This document shows, one piece after another, positions 1 to 6,973 of a stretch of DNA of 24,183 nt; position 1 is the first letter of the stretch; the number at the start of each line of letters is the position of its first letter. Made by a program: the position numbers and the translations under genes. This DNA comes from a virus, in the IMG/VR virus record IMGVR_UViG_3300042292_000586, positions 1 to 24,183 of that record, one strand, 5' to 3'. The notes below the pieces were generated by a model, which was given only the letters and a program-made list of their open reading frames with translations, had not been told where the DNA came from and made no database searches.

Positions 1-1086
1 CTCCGACTCGACCAAACGGTGCAGAAGGATGGTGTCGAGCGTAGGCATCGGGTCGATGCCGTACTGCGCCCGCACCACCATGCGGTCATAGGAACCCGCG
101 TTGTGGCCCACCTTCACCACCTCGGGGTGCGTGAAGAACGCCCGCAGCACCTCGTGGATGCGGGCTTCGTCGCTCGGCGTGTAGAAGCGGCTCACGCCGT
201 CCTTCGCGAGCAGCCCGACAAGGTGAACCTCATCGGCGTCCCCGATGCCGATGCACCGGACGTTCGCCGTCAGCGGTTCGATGCCGTCCGTTTCGTAGTC
301 GTAGGCCAGCACCGCGCCGGGGCGCAGAAGGAACGCCGCCAACTGCTCGGGGGTCGGCTGATAGACGACACTCGGCTCCCGCCATGCCAGTGAGCCTCGG
401 AACCATCGGATGGCGCGGCCCACGTCGGAGCGGAACGGGACCGTCCACTTCGGCATGTGGGTGACGAAGCCGGGGGAGAGGGTCGGCATCACCTTGACCC
501 GCCCACCCGTGTTCGCCTCGCTCGCCTCGCTGCCCACCACGCGGAGCGTGTTCGCAGCGGGGTCGTAGTGCAGCCGCCCCTCCATCATGCCGCCCCGCAG
601 ATCGAGGATGGACGCCCCCGCGCCCGTCACCGCTTTCGTCGCGGTACTCCCCATGAGGATGATCTTATCGAAACGGGCCAACTCGGACGCGAGCCGGGGG
701 CGGCAGCAGTCAATGGGCGACGGCTCCAGCGGCAGGGCGGGGTAGCCGTCCTTCGCACGCTGCGCGTTCTCCCGCCGACGCTCGGCGTTGCGGCTCTGGA
801 TCTGCGCCAGCAGCCGCTTGAGGTCGTTCCCCGGCGGCTGGCACGCCACTGTCGTCGTCCAGAAGGCGTCGCCGCGTCGTAGGCTTTGCGCGGCCAGTGC
901 GCGCATGGCCTCTTGGTTCGACGGCCCGACGAAGGGACGCCCCTCGCGCACTTCCACGTCGCCGGGACTGTCCCCGACGACGGCGATGCGGGCACCGTCG
1001 TTGTCCTCGGCGGGGACGGGGCCACCCTGTCGGCACGTCGCCAGCGGGCACACGTCGCAGCGTGCGCCTCGGAAGGATTCCGTCAT
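1..1086 (-). CDS. Uracil-DNA glycosylase-like / family A DNA polymerase fusion, C-terminus beyond window
   Basis: The reading frame is open from ATG at 1086 to the window edge (362 codons, 3' part missing). Residues 1-210 resemble family 4 uracil-DNA glycosylases: cysteines at about 10, 13, 82 and 127 could hold a 4Fe-4S cluster, VVGDSPG (36-42) matches the GEAPG motif, GRPFVG follows, and CQPPGN (82-87) matches the CRPPGN block. From about 245 a DnaQ-type 3'-5' exonuclease begins, with Exo I as YDYETDG (261-267) and Exo II as VGHNAGSYD (325-333), the order seen in PolA-type phage polymerases. The polymerase domain itself would lie outside the window and is inferred. Where family 4 enzymes have an HPS motif after PT, this protein reads PTLSPG, so the usual histidine appears replaced by serine. 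Role: replicative polymerase with a uracil-sensing or -excising module. ATG overlaps the stop of the upstream gene (ATGA). Confidence 0.85.
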   Translation of the reverse strand, partial: MTESFRGARCDVCPLATCRQGGPVPAEDNDGARIAVVGDSPGDVEVREGRPFVGPSNQEAMRALAAQSLRRGDAFWTTTVACQPPGNDLKRLLAQIQSRNAERRRENAQRAKDGYPALPLEPSPIDCCRPRLASELARFDKIILMGSTATKAVTGAGASILDLRGGMMEGRLHYDPAANTLRVVGSEASEANTGGRVKVMPTLSPGFVTHMPKWTVPFRSDVGRAIRWFRGSLAWREPSVVYQPTPEQLAAFLLRPGAVLAYDYETDGIEPLTANVRCIGIGDADEVHLVGLLAKDGVSRFYTPSDEARIHEVLRAFFTHPEVVKVGHNAGSYDRMVVRAQYGIDPMPTLDTILLHRLVESE

Positions 1087-1388
1087 GCGGTGCCCCACGG
1101 GTCGATGCCGTCGTCGTCCTCATCGCCCCGGTAGTGCATGATGGGCGTGCCGGGTCCGGCGTAGGTGCCGACGACGTTGAACTCGACCCACTCGACGGCG
1201 TCCTCCTCCGTCCACTCGGGGTTCATGGCGAGGAAGGCATTGACCACGGCGTCGTAGTCGTAGACGGCGACCGCGACGTTGTCCCGCAGCCCGATGCCCA
1301 CGATGGCGGCGTCCAGCCCGTCCCACAGGACGGCCTCGGGGTTGCCGAACGCGAGCATGGCGCGAAGGGTTTCGTGCGGCGCGCTCAC
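1083..1388 (-). CDS. Small acidic phage protein of unknown function
   Basis: 101 residues, acidic, with no signal peptide or membrane helix. The stretch NPEWTEEDAVEWVEFNVVG followed by a glycine/proline turn and PIMHY resembles a short hypothetical protein I have seen in many tailed-phage early regions, but I know of no assigned function. Its stop overlaps the start of the polymerase fusion by ATGA and its start overlaps the preceding gene in the same way, so the genes are translationally coupled. The context suggests a role in DNA metabolism or early takeover; this is inference from position only. Confidence 0.75.
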   Translation of the reverse strand: MSAPHETLRAMLAFGNPEAVLWDGLDAAIVGIGLRDNVAVAVYDYDAVVNAFLAMNPEWTEEDAVEWVEFNVVGTYAGPGTPIMHYRGDEDDDGIDPWGTA

Positions 1389-1741
1389 GGCAGCACCCGC
1401 AGGTAGTCGCAGTCGTCGCCGGTCGCGACGACGCGAGAGTAGGCGCGCACGTCGTCCTCGTAGCGGCGTTCCGCGAGGACGGCCTCGTAGTGCGCGATCT
1501 CCTCCTCGGTCACGGCGTCGATCTCGGACCCGTAAACGAGGACGGCGTAGCGAACCTCGGCCCCCGACTCACGTCGGAGGACGAGGGTGATGTGCGCGGC
1601 GTCGGGGGAGTAGTACCGCACCGCGCTGATGAGGGCGCGATGGATCGGCTCGCCGTAGGCGTCAAGTCGGCGCGCTGCGACGACGAACGCACGTCGGACG
1701 ATGTTGGCGTGGGCTTCATAGGCGATGCGGTACACGGTCAC
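1385..1741 (-). CDS. Hypothetical protein
   Basis: 118 residues. The first half is basic and helical (AHANIVRRAFVVAARRL), the middle has beta-like runs (AHITLVLRRE, EVRYAVLVYG), and the C-terminal part is acidic and then ends in a short hydrophobic strand. No family recognised. ATGA overlaps on both sides place it inside the polymerase operon, and strong G/C preference at third codon positions supports real coding. Confidence 0.65.
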   Translation of the reverse strand: MTVYRIAYEAHANIVRRAFVVAARRLDAYGEPIHRALISAVRYYSPDAAHITLVLRRESGAEVRYAVLVYGSEIDAVTEEEIAHYEAVLAERRYEDDVRAYSRVVATGDDCDYLRVLP

Positions 1742-1965
1742 TCCTCTTCTGCGTTGAGCGCGGCGTCTTCAGCGGCGGCGACGATGCCGTCCAGCACCTT
1801 GTCGGCGCGATCCATCGCGTCGTGCAGATCGGCGTCGAAGCGGTGCGCGAGGTCGCGCATCACGTTGGGTCCGGCTGCGGTGTCTGCGAGCGTCATCACG
1901 TTCCGCACGGCGTCGCGGAGGTCTTCCAGTGCGGCGACGGCGTCGCCGGGGGTCGCGTGGGTCAT
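1738..1965 (-). CDS. Small helical hypothetical protein
   Basis: 75 residues, almost entirely predicted amphipathic helix (EDLRDAVRNVMTLADTA, DADLHDAMDRADKVLDGIV), with an acidic tail. No family recognised. It is the first gene after the hairpin at 2003-2029 and overlaps the next gene by ATGA. The ribosome binding site is weak (GGGTGAACGACC before ATG). It could be a small regulator or partner protein, but nothing in the sequence decides this. Confidence 0.6.
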   Translation of the reverse strand: MTHATPGDAVAALEDLRDAVRNVMTLADTAAGPNVMRDLAHRFDADLHDAMDRADKVLDGIVAAAEDAALNAEEE

Positions 1966-2002
1966 GGTCGTTCACCCGTGGGGTAAGGGTTGGCGCACGA
2001 AA

Positions 2003-2029
2003 GGGCGGGCAGTCTTCGACCACCCGCCC
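2003..2029 (-). terminator. Stem-loop after the ssDNA-binding-like gene
   Basis: GGGCGGG and CCCGCCC form a 7-bp stem, with an inner GTC/GAC stem closing a TTC loop. On the minus strand the hairpin is followed directly by TTTCGT, a short degenerate T tract. It lies just downstream of the stop at 2053, as expected for a terminator or attenuator between the ssDNA-binding gene and the small-gene operon. Confidence 0.45.
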
Positions 2030-2052
2030 CCCGTGTTGCCGTGAGGCGAGGA

Positions 2053-2694
2053 CTACGCGCCCAGAGCCTTCAGCAGATCAGCCGCCGCGACGCCACCCTT
2101 CGGGGCACCGCCCAGACCGCCGCCCAGACCGCCACCCGCCGGGGTGGTGACCGTCGCGGCCATGCCGCCACCCATGCCGCCGACGGCCTGCGTGTTCGGC
2201 ATGGTCACCTTCGCGCCGCCGCCCAGTGCGGAGCCGTTGCTGCCCGCGTTGGCGACCGCGCCCTCGGACTTCTTGCCCTGCTCCCACGCGCCCGGCGAGA
2301 GGAACTTCAGCGAGTCACGCTGACCCGCGTCCTTGTCGCCCGCCGTGTAGTGGATGGTGACCTCACGGCCCACGAACAGCGCGGGGCTGGCGTTGATGGT
2401 GCCCGCCTCGATCTGCGCCGGGGTGTAGCCCGCCGACTCGAACGCAGCGCGCCAGTAGTAGCGCACGCCGTCGTCAGCGGACTGCGGGATGCCCAGCCAC
2501 GTCGTGCGGACGACGCCAGCGTACTCGGGGTCGGTGATCTCGACCTTGAACGCGACCTGCGGGCGACCCGTCGAAGCGACGGTGCCGTCGGCGTCCACGA
2601 TCTTCCCCTTGTAGTAGCCCGTGGGCAGGTTGCGTGCGCCGGTTCCAGCGGGCGCGACGCCCGCGAGGTTCACGGAAAAGTTCCACTCGGCCAT
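2053..2694 (-). CDS. DUF669-like phage single-stranded DNA-binding protein
   Basis: 213 residues. The N-terminal half is a beta-rich domain with a typical phage ssDNA-binding signature: a tyrosine-rich GYYKGKIVDADGT strand pair, FKVEITDPEYAG, then RTTWLGIP and a YYWRAAFESAGY helix. The last 70 residues are low-complexity Gly/Ala with repeated GGGLGG and GGMGGG, like the flexible tails of SSB proteins that recruit partners. Known members of DUF669-type families sit beside Sak4-like ATPases and Cas4-like nucleases, as here. The start is set by AAGGAGG eight bases before ATG. Role: protects ssDNA and loads the recombination and replication proteins. Identification rests on pattern and context, so the family name is moderately sure. 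Confidence 0.65.
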   Translation of the reverse strand: MAEWNFSVNLAGVAPAGTGARNLPTGYYKGKIVDADGTVASTGRPQVAFKVEITDPEYAGVVRTTWLGIPQSADDGVRYYWRAAFESAGYTPAQIEAGTINASPALFVGREVTIHYTAGDKDAGQRDSLKFLSPGAWEQGKKSEGAVANAGSNGSALGGGAKVTMPNTQAVGGMGGGMAATVTTPAGGGLGGGLGGAPKGGVAAADLLKALGA

Positions 2695-2725
2695 GATGAT
2701 TGCCTCCTTGCAGTTTGATGAACGT

Positions 2726-2747
2726 CCCGGTGCTTACGCCCACCGGG
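2726..2747 (-). other. Short hairpin in the leader of the ssDNA-binding-like gene
   Basis: CCCGGTG and CACCGGG form a perfect 7-bp stem with an 8-base loop, between the Sak4-like gene and the next start codon. There is no T-run, so it is more likely a leader hairpin or weak attenuator than a full terminator. I see no good promoter in this gap. Confidence 0.35.
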
Positions 2748-2784
2748 GGGAAGCGTGAGGGCGAAACCGCGCCCCCTCGGAAGT

Positions 2785-3678
2785 CTAGAAGAACGTCGCC
2801 CAGCGAGTCGCCTTCGCACGGCGCAGCGCGGCTCGGTCCCATGCGTCGCGGATCGTCCAGCGGGCGTGCCGGGGGTCGATCCCCTTGCCCACGAGGTCGG
2901 CGTAGAACGCCTCCAGAATGGCAGCGTCGCCTTCGGGCGTCCCTGCGAGCAGTTTCCCGGCGACGGCCTCGACCACCTCTTCTTGCCACGCCAGCGACGG
3001 CAAGCGGCTGATGGTGTAGCCGTTGAGGCGCAGAATCTCGCCAAGGTTGAGCGGCGCGGGGCTAGGCGTCCCGGCGTCGCGGTCCTTGCCGGTCCACTCG
3101 ATGCCGCCGTCGCAGCGGTAGACCGCGCCCCACGGGCGTCGGGCAGCGTCGAACGTCGCCCGCAGCACAAGGTCAGCCATCGCGGGCAACTGCTCGGGAA
3201 GGTCACCGGAGAGTTTCGGGCCACCGCGCACGCGGGTGCCGTCCGGCTTCGTCATGGGCAACTGCTCCCAGCAGTTCACGACGACGTGGATGCCCGCGTA
3301 GCGAGCGGCGGCGCGGAAGTCCAAGACGTACTCGCGCAACTTGCCCCACAACTTGTAGCCGGAAAACTTGTTCTCCAGCAGGTTGAAGGTGTGTTCGGCC
3401 ATGAACGAGAAGTCATCGACCACGACGGCATCGACGGTCTTCGCCTTCGCCGCCGCCTCGATGGCCTTCGTCGCCGCGTCGATGGTCGCGCAGTCGTAGA
3501 CCTTCGGGGTGTAGCCGCAGAGGGCGGGGAGCGGCTTCAGCGCGCCGGGGGCCGCGAGGAAGAGCGCATTAGGGAAACTGTAGCCTTGGTCGGTCGTCTT
3601 TCCGACGCCGCTGCGCCCGTAGGTCACGACGAACGCTGGCCCGCCGGGGTCGGCGGGGTTCTTTGCTTGGGTGGTCAC
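2785..3678 (-). CDS. Sak4-like RecA-fold ATPase (phage recombination)
   Basis: 297 residues from GTG at 3678. Walker A is GRSGVGKTT (21-29) and Walker B is DAVVVDDFS (about 83-91), the layout of the Sak4/RecA-like phage ATPases annotated as nucleotide-binding or single-strand annealing helper proteins. After Walker B come a KLWGKLREYVLDF helix and the beta strand GIHVVVNCWEQ, a sensor-like position in RecA folds. The C-terminus is helical and basic. Neighbours are an ssDNA-binding protein and a Cas4-like nuclease, a common phage recombination triad. An in-frame GTG at 3720 is rejected as start because it lies within the promoter, between -35 TTGACA and -10; GTG 3678 is preceded by GGAGG. Confidence 0.8.
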   Translation of the reverse strand: MTTQAKNPADPGGPAFVVTYGRSGVGKTTDQGYSFPNALFLAAPGALKPLPALCGYTPKVYDCATIDAATKAIEAAAKAKTVDAVVVDDFSFMAEHTFNLLENKFSGYKLWGKLREYVLDFRAAARYAGIHVVVNCWEQLPMTKPDGTRVRGGPKLSGDLPEQLPAMADLVLRATFDAARRPWGAVYRCDGGIEWTGKDRDAGTPSPAPLNLGEILRLNGYTISRLPSLAWQEEVVEAVAGKLLAGTPEGDAAILEAFYADLVGKGIDPRHARWTIRDAWDRAALRRAKATRWATFF

Positions 3679-3698
3679 GTTGCCTCCGTGATGCTTTC

Positions 3699-3727
3699 CA
3701 TGTAGTACCCGCTTTGCCACCTGTCAA
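3699..3727 (-). promoter_or_regulatory. Sigma-70-like promoter for the Sak4-like gene
   Basis: Minus-strand -35 TTGACA (3722-3727), 17-bp spacer, -10 TACATG (3699-3704). The spacer contains TGGCAAAGCGGG, which recurs at the same position in other promoters of this window. It lies about 20 bases upstream of the GTG start. Confidence 0.6.
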
Positions 3728-3748
3728 CGGGGCGCGGGCCTTTTTCTT

Positions 3749-4585
3749 TCAGCCCTGCTCGGGGGGCGTCGCCCACTCGCACCGCGCATACATCGGGCAC
3801 GCGCCGTAGCGGGTCCAGCAAGTGTGTTCGCTCGGATGCGCGGGCCACTCGCTCACCGCGAGGTTCCGCGCCTCCAACTCCTGCAAGCGACGCCACGCCT
3901 CGCGGATCGCCTCGGGGAACTTTCGGAGCAGCCCCGGCACCGGGGCCAACTGCGGACGGGCGAAGGTGATGTCCTTCACGTCGGTCTGAATGAGGTTGCA
4001 CACGACGCCGCCGAACTGGTCGCCGTAGGCGAGCCGCCCGGCCCAGCGGTAGGCGAGGAACTGGCCCGACACCGCATACCACCGGGGGTGCGACGTGGTG
4101 ATGCGCCCGGTCGTCTTGTGGTCAACGAAGTAGACGCGCCCGTCGCGCCCGCGCCACACCAAGTCCACGCGCATCGTCAGCGGTGCGCCGTCGAACTCCA
4201 GTGCGAAGACCTCCTCGACGTGAAGGATCTCGGGACGCTCGGCGGCGTAGCGGGTGACGTAGCCACGCACGATGTCGCGAGCCAGCCCCGCGAACTCGCG
4301 CCACGCGGGACCGTCCTTCTTCGCCGCGAGCGCGGTGACGGCGTCCAGCGGCTCGTAGTAGGCGGCGGGGTCACGGCCCTGCTGGTCTTCGCGCATCCGT
4401 GCGTAGTGATGCGCCAGCCCGACGTGAACCATGCTCCCCAAGGCGAGCGCACGCCCGCTCTCGGAGTCGTCGTGCTTCTCCCCCTTGTGGGAGTACGCAT
4501 AGAGTTGAGGGCACCGGAGGAAAGTTTCGTAGCGGTGCCAGCCGAACGGGGACGGCCCCGTGTCGAGCAGAAGAGGTTGGGTCAT
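3749..4585 (-). CDS. Cas4/RecB-like PD-(D/E)XK nuclease with Fe-S cluster
   Basis: 278 residues. PD-(D/E)XK nuclease motifs are visible: a histidine in GSMVHVGL (H54), D141 in MRVDLVW and D155-x-K157 in FVDHKTTG, a QFLAYRW helix matching the RecB QxxxY motif, and four cysteines (C25, C256, C263, C269) with the one-plus-three spacing of Cas4 and AddB 4Fe-4S nucleases. The family cuts single-stranded or end DNA and works with phage recombinases. There is no CRISPR array in the window, so a role in CRISPR adaptation is unlikely; a partnership with the adjacent Sak4-like ATPase is the simplest reading. The start has only a modest GAGG ribosome binding site. Confidence 0.85.
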   Translation of the reverse strand: MTQPLLLDTGPSPFGWHRYETFLRCPQLYAYSHKGEKHDDSESGRALALGSMVHVGLAHHYARMREDQQGRDPAAYYEPLDAVTALAAKKDGPAWREFAGLARDIVRGYVTRYAAERPEILHVEEVFALEFDGAPLTMRVDLVWRGRDGRVYFVDHKTTGRITTSHPRWYAVSGQFLAYRWAGRLAYGDQFGGVVCNLIQTDVKDITFARPQLAPVPGLLRKFPEAIREAWRRLQELEARNLAVSEWPAHPSEHTCWTRYGACPMYARCEWATPPEQG

Positions 4586-4711
4586 TCGCGTTGCCTCGCG
4601 TGCTGGAGTACCTATGCGCCGGAGGCGGGGACGGCCACCAAAATCGAACCCGCCGCCCGGTCAGAACATGACCGCGACGGCGGGCCGATGGCGCGCTAGC
4701 GCGCCGTCCCG
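4586..4711. other. Non-coding gap with a perfect 16-bp palindrome
   Basis: 126 bases between the DUF2325 and Cas4-like genes. GGCGCGCTAGCGCGCC at 4690-4705 is a perfect palindrome next to the DUF2325 stop, able to form a short GC hairpin or bind a dimeric protein. No convincing promoter is present; a weak TTGGTG / CATAGG pair has poor spacing. Confidence 0.5.
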
Positions 4712-5749
4712 TCAGATCGTGAGCGAGGACGTGATGACGATGCGGCGGCGCAGGTTGACCTTGCCGTCGTCGCTCACGGTGACGCTCTCCACGCCCTCGG
4801 CGCGCATCGCCTCCAGCAACAGGCGCAACGCCTCCAGCGTGTCCTTCGCGGCCTCGCCGGGGAGCAGCGCGGCGACGGGAGCGGGCGACGGGGGCGCGGG
4901 AGCCTCGGGGACCGGGGCAACGTGCGAGACATCGAACTCGCTGCCCACCTTTGCGGGCACGGGGGCCGTGAGCGGGAACTGCCCGACGGCAGCGCGCCAG
5001 CCACCCGCCCGCGTGTGCGCCGTGCCCGGCGCACGGGTCGGGCTGGCGTCCTCTGCGGTGGGGACGACGCCCAGCGTGGCGCACACGGACTCGTAGAGGG
5101 CGCGGTTCACGATGCGCGTCGCCGCCGCGCCCTGCCCCGCCTTGATGCCCAACGCGAGCCGGGCGGCGCGGACGGGCTGGAAGAGGGCCGTCGCGTTGTG
5201 GTCGGTCTTCTCCGCGATCTCGGCCACGGTGAACCACGGGTTCGCGGCGACGAGCGGCAGCACGCTCTGATAGACCTTGTCCTCGGTGGGCTTCAGACGC
5301 AGGGGGGCGGGGGGAACGGTGACGACGGGGACGCGCATGAGGGACTCCTGTTCAGCGGGTTGATCGAGCGGGGGAAGGTCGAGAATGACGGACGCGGGGA
5401 GCGACATGATCGCGGCTTGCGTCACGTCGATGGGCTGCGGCTTGCCCTCGGCCACGAGAGTCAGAGCCGGGAAGCCCTGCCTCTCCAGCACCGGGGACAT
5501 CGCGGCCTTGCGGTGGGGTCCGCACACGAGCGGGACACCCGCCTCGCGTGCGCGCTCCATCGCGGGCTTCGACAGTTTGTGGGAGCAGTTGTCCGTCGCG
5601 ACGACGACGACGCCGCAGCCAGCCGGGATGCTGCCCAAGTGCGAGGTCGTGGGCCACCACCACGCCACCTCAATGCCGTGAGCGAGGAGCGTCGTGTCCA
5701 TCTGCCGCCGCCACGTCGTGCGGGAGCCGACGAGTAGAGCCGCGATCAT
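4712..5749 (-). CDS. DUF2325 protein with central winged-helix-like region
   Basis: 345 residues from ATG 5749, which overlaps the upstream stop (ATGA). Residues 1-85 match the DUF2325 pattern: an N-terminal VGSR nucleotide-binding-like strand, a hydrophobic strand GVVVVATDNCSH (about 46-57) with the typical cysteine and SH, then a helix and GVPLVCGP. Residues about 150-205 (YQSVLPLVAANPWFTVAEIA followed by an NATALFQPVRAARLALG helix) look like a winged helix-turn-helix. A Pro/Ala-rich linker of roughly 60 residues leads to a C-terminal helix-and-strand module. DUF2325 proteins are frequent in phages but have no proven biochemical role; a DNA-binding regulator or replication accessory is inferred. 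The frame is open further upstream, but there the residues become an Arg-rich shadow of the next gene. Confidence 0.75.
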   Translation of the reverse strand: MIAALLVGSRTTWRRQMDTTLLAHGIEVAWWWPTTSHLGSIPAGCGVVVVATDNCSHKLSKPAMERAREAGVPLVCGPHRKAAMSPVLERQGFPALTLVAEGKPQPIDVTQAAIMSLPASVILDLPPLDQPAEQESLMRVPVVTVPPAPLRLKPTEDKVYQSVLPLVAANPWFTVAEIAEKTDHNATALFQPVRAARLALGIKAGQGAAATRIVNRALYESVCATLGVVPTAEDASPTRAPGTAHTRAGGWRAAVGQFPLTAPVPAKVGSEFDVSHVAPVPEAPAPPSPAPVAALLPGEAAKDTLEALRLLLEAMRAEGVESVTVSDDGKVNLRRRIVITSSLTI

Positions 5750-6258
5750 TCGACACCCCACGGGAGCGTGATGTCGTGCGTGATGAGGTCTTTCGCGATG
5801 TGCTTCATGCGGGCCGCGAGCGCGTCGATGCACGCGAACATGAAGGTCGTCGCCACCTCGCGCTTCGTGTCGGCGGGCATCCCCGTCGCCCACAGAGCCG
5901 TGTGCTGCTCCAGCAGATCGTAGAGGGCGATCATGCCGCCGTCGTCGTGGGCAACGTCGGCGAACGTCGCGGCGTCCTCCGCGAACCTTTCGCGGACGGC
6001 GTTGCGCGACGTGGACGCGGCGACCCGGTGTTCCGTCGAGCCGACGGGCACGGCGATGCGCTGCACCGCTTCGCGGGCGAAGCCCTGCATCGTCCACCCG
6101 CCGTGCGGGAGGTCGCCGGGACGAAGCGCGTAGGCGGCAGCGGTCGCCTTGCGGGACCGGATCTTCTCGTAGCCGACGAGCGCGTAGACTTCCGTGCATC
6201 CCGTCGGCACGGGTGCGCCGGGGGCGAGGAGGATGTGGTCGATGTAGTTGCGGCTCAT
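5746..6258 (-). CDS. Hypothetical protein
   Basis: 170 residues with mixed alpha/beta composition. The N-terminal part (HILLAPGAPVPTGCTEVYALVGYEK) looks like beta strands, and the C-terminal part is helical (GMIALYDLLEQHTALWATG, FMFACIDALAARMKHIAKDL). No family recognised and no membrane segments. ATGA overlaps at both ends couple it to the DUF2325 gene downstream and a short gene upstream, so it probably works in DNA metabolism with them. Confidence 0.7.
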   Translation of the reverse strand: MSRNYIDHILLAPGAPVPTGCTEVYALVGYEKIRSRKATAAAYALRPGDLPHGGWTMQGFAREAVQRIAVPVGSTEHRVAASTSRNAVRERFAEDAATFADVAHDDGGMIALYDLLEQHTALWATGMPADTKREVATTFMFACIDALAARMKHIAKDLITHDITLPWGVE

Positions 6259-6467
6259 GCGATCCCCACGGGTGCGGGGCGACGGGCATCGGCTTCCGCG
6301 AGCGCGTCAGCCAGCGCACGGAGCGCGTCGGGGATCGTGGCGCGGCCAATGACGTGTCCGGCGTAGCCGGGGATGGTCGCCGCGAGGGTCACACCGTGGG
6401 CGGTGTAGTCGATGCTGATGGCCGCATCGTGGGGGGTGCGCCTTCGGGCGCGGGGGGTGCTGGACAT
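6255..6467 (-). CDS. Small hypothetical protein, first gene of its operon
   Basis: 70 residues from ATG 6467 (MSSTPRARRR), chosen because AAGGAGG lies nine bases upstream. An in-frame ATG at 6494 sits essentially at the transcription start of the promoter at 6497-6524 and has no ribosome binding site. A basic N-terminus (RARRR) is followed by strands (ISIDYTAHGVTLAATIPGYAGHVIGRATI) and a helix (DALRALADALAEADARR). No family recognised. Confidence 0.65.
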   Translation of the reverse strand: MSSTPRARRRTPHDAAISIDYTAHGVTLAATIPGYAGHVIGRATIPDALRALADALAEADARRPAPVGIA

Positions 6468-6496
6468 GGGAGCCGCCTCCTTGGTGCGGCCCATTC

Positions 6497-6524
6497 ATCA
6501 TAGCACCCGTTTGCCACGGGTCAA
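6497..6524 (-). promoter_or_regulatory. Sigma-70-like promoter
   Basis: Minus-strand -35 TTGACC (6519-6524), 16-bp spacer, -10 TATGAT (6497-6502). The spacer holds TGGCAAACGGGTGC, shared with other promoters here. It drives the operon starting at 6467 (unknown, unknown, DUF2325 gene). Confidence 0.75.
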
Positions 6525-6572
6525 GGGGCGTCGGGCAGAATAGTGCTAGCGGGACAGGTCGGCGCGAATCAG

Positions 6573-6600
6573 AAGGGGGAGGGCTTTCGCCCTCCCCCTT
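6573..6600 (-). terminator. Strong hairpin terminator
   Basis: AAGGGGGAGGGC and its exact complement form a 12-bp stem closing a GAAA loop (minus strand), a GNRA tetraloop. It lies between the gene ending at 6649 and the promoter at 6497-6524. There is no long T-run (CTTCTGATTC follows), so efficiency is uncertain; it could act in both directions. Confidence 0.65.
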
Positions 6601-6648
6601 CACCCTACCAGCAGCACACCACGTCGTCGGACCACCGACAGAACGAGT

Positions 6649-6903
6649 CTAGCGTGGACGCCGCATGTAGGCCAGCGTCAGACGAAGACTCGCGTCGTGA
6701 ACGGTTTCGTGCGCGGTGATCTCCTCGTCCGGTGTCATGGCGACCCACTCGCCGGATGAGAGCCGCCCCGTCACCCCGATGGCCGTGCCTTCCTTTGTGC
6801 GCCACGCTCGCAGCGTGCCGGGCACAAGGTCGAAGTCAGCGAGGTCATCGGGCGGGTCGTTCGCGTCAGTGGGCGGTGGGTCCAGTTTCAGTGCAGCAGC
6901 CAT
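6649..6903 (-). CDS. Hypothetical protein
   Basis: 84 residues, acidic Pro/Asp-rich N-terminus (LDPPPTDANDPPDDLADFD), then a compact beta-like part (TLRAWRTKEGTAIGVTGRLSS, then GEWVAMTPDEEI) and a final helix. Ribosome binding site AAGGAGG seven bases before ATG. No family recognised. It has its own promoter and terminator, so it is a single-gene unit. Confidence 0.7.
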   Translation of the reverse strand: MAAALKLDPPPTDANDPPDDLADFDLVPGTLRAWRTKEGTAIGVTGRLSSGEWVAMTPDEEITAHETVHDASLRLTLAYMRRPR

Positions 6904-6927
6904 CGGGTGCCTCCTTGTGGCCTCCAG

Positions 6928-6956
6928 AGACTAGTCCCCGCGTTGCCATTCGGCAA
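6928..6956 (-). promoter_or_regulatory. Sigma-70-like promoter
   Basis: Minus-strand -35 TTGCCG (6951-6956), 17-bp spacer, -10 TAGTCT (6928-6933). The hexamers are weaker, but the spacer contains the same TGGCAACGCGGGG element as its siblings, suggesting a shared factor. Confidence 0.55.
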
Positions 6957-6973
6957 GGTGCCGCCTATGCCCG

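Noticed and set aside
2100-2260. Short tandem DNA repeats in the ssDNA-binding-like gene
   Set aside because: They simply encode its Gly-rich low-complexity tail and are not a separate repeat element.
3679-3720. GTG 3720 as start of the Sak4-like gene
   Set aside because: The codon lies between the -35 and -10 elements, so it would not be transcribed.
3749-4585. CRISPR-associated Cas4
   Set aside because: No CRISPR array, Cas1 or Cas2 in the window; the neighbours are phage recombination genes.
4625-4665. Possible tRNA T-arm (TCGAACCC on the plus strand)
   Set aside because: Read on the minus strand the GTTCGAT loop has no 5-bp stem and no matching acceptor or anticodon arm.
5750-6349. Upstream extension of the DUF2325 gene
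   Set aside because: The frame is open but encodes only Arg/Pro/His-rich residues overlapping the well-supported gene at 5746-6258; ATG 5749 has the ATGA overlap.
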